DNA from: Butyricicoccus sp. | GTDB lineage: Bacteria > Bacillota > Clostridia > Oscillospirales > Butyricicoccaceae | DNA length: 40,773 nucleotides | Reading direction: 5' to 3' | Assembly (NCBI GenBank): GCA_020025755.1 | Contig: JAHHRO010000020.1 | Span: 1-40,773, forward strand | In this document: piece by piece, positions 40,417-40,773 of the stretch | Position numbering within the stretch: the stretch's first letter is position 1 | Layout: every line of letters starts with the position of its first letter | The notes under the pieces: generated by a model | Told to the model about the DNA's origin: nothing | Seen by the model: the letters and a program-made list of their open reading frames with translations, nothing else | The model's database searches: none | Made by a program: the position numbers and the translations under genes

Positions 40417-40516
40417 TTTGCTTTGGCAAGCAGGGAAACGTGTCGCGCCGGCGACGGCGGCATAAGGACTATAACCTTGCGGTTCTTGTCCTTATGAATC
40501 CAACACTCCCTCTCCA
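40417..40516 (+). repeat. Three-hairpin intergenic repeat, right copy
   Basis: Nearly identical to 181-292, in the same orientation. Hairpins TTTGCTT/AAGCAG, GTCGC/GCGAC and CATAAGGAC (40461-40469) with GTCCTTATG (40488-40496). I see no gene in 40208-40773. Confidence 0.78.
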
Positions 40517-40535
40517 TCTGGTAACCAATGGCAAT

Positions 40536-40575
40536 GCCCCAAGGGTGTGAAAGTATGAACTCCGCCACAGGCGGA
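40536..40575 (+). repeat. Third copy of the CCGCC-ACA-GGCGG repeat
   Basis: CCCCAAGGGTGTGAAAGTAT, then CTCCGCCACAGGCGGA, matching 303-407. Confidence 0.6.
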
Positions 40576-40714
40576 ATGGTACAGCCTCTTTTGGAAATGA
40601 CTTTTCCTGCAATCATTCAAGATTTTTGTGCGCTGGTTTGGATCGACAGGACTGGCATCCGCTTTTCCGTTTCATCAGCAAAATTTCAGGTGGTTTGTGT
40701 GATTTGCCGCTCTA

Positions 40715-40773
40715 CCGCATCTGGAACGAGCCGACCAGTTTGCGAACTGGTCGGACTGTTCCAATGCTGCGGA
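40715..40773 (-). repeat. 59-bp repeat, inverted copy
   Basis: The exact reverse complement of 533-591, running to the end of the window. See that entry for structure. Confidence 0.85.

Overview
The window looks like chromosomal DNA from an anaerobic, probably gut-dwelling, Clostridia/Oscillospirales-type Firmicute. The reasons are strong AGGAGG-type ribosome binding sites, sigma-A promoters of the TTGACx-17-TATxAT kind, some GTG/TTG starts, a giant S-layer-anchored protein with a dockerin-like repeat, a LytTR/GHKL two-component pair, a DUF6487-type mini-protein and a PcrA helicase. I see no rRNA, tRNA, CRISPR array or intact transposase. I would not assign a species.

Layout. 1-753 and 40208-40773 are gene-poor islands of small structured repeats. 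From 0.75 to 7.8 kb: a TetR-type regulator, two coiled-coil proteins (one FlxA-like), an AgrA/AgrC-like response regulator and histidine kinase, a protein that looks like a radical-SAM relative lacking its cysteine loop, and a TPR-SUFU protein. From 7.9 to 14.4 kb: a PfkB-family kinase, then a minus-strand operon lacI / metallo-beta-lactamase-fold hydrolase / tctC-tctB-tctA with a clear promoter and two LacI-type operators. From 14.5 to 20.4 kb: a minus-strand catabolic operon with ygeX (2,3-diaminopropionate ammonia-lyase), ygeY (M20 hydrolase), ygeW (knotted carbamoyltransferase) and a carbamate kinase, with a divergent PAS/HTH regulator. This set fits breakdown of ureido- or diamino-propionate compounds to pyruvate and ammonia with ATP made from carbamoyl phosphate. 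20.5-21.9 kb is pyrB-pyrI. From 22 to 26.6 kb: a P1B ATPase with a very long His/Cys-rich N-terminus behind an ArsR/SmtB-type operator, then a cation/proton antiporter behind what I read as a fluoride (crcB-motif) riboswitch whose aptamer 3' strand also forms the terminator. 26.9-28.0 kb holds a response regulator and mntP in one operon. 28.4-34.8 kb is one 2136-residue secreted M60-type metallopeptidase with dockerin-like, discoidin, FN3, cohesin-like and SLH regions. The rest is a zinc-ribbon mini-protein, an unknown 433-residue protein and pcrA.

The most unusual signal is not a protein. At 5178-5440 and 26637-26912 two near-identical ~210-nt multi-hairpin elements each sit at a gene's 3' end, and each is flanked on both sides by the same locus-specific terminator hairpin. 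The hairpin differs between loci but is duplicated within each locus. Shorter copies of the element core lie at the 3' ends of the carbamate kinase operon (14430-14477) and the 433-residue gene (37483-37531), directly before their terminators. Variant cores lie at 28340-28428 and 37795-37833. One stem changes in a compensated way between the two long copies. A second repeat family, a three-hairpin module at both window ends, also shows a compensated base-pair change. All functions are inferred from reading the sequence; no database search was run.
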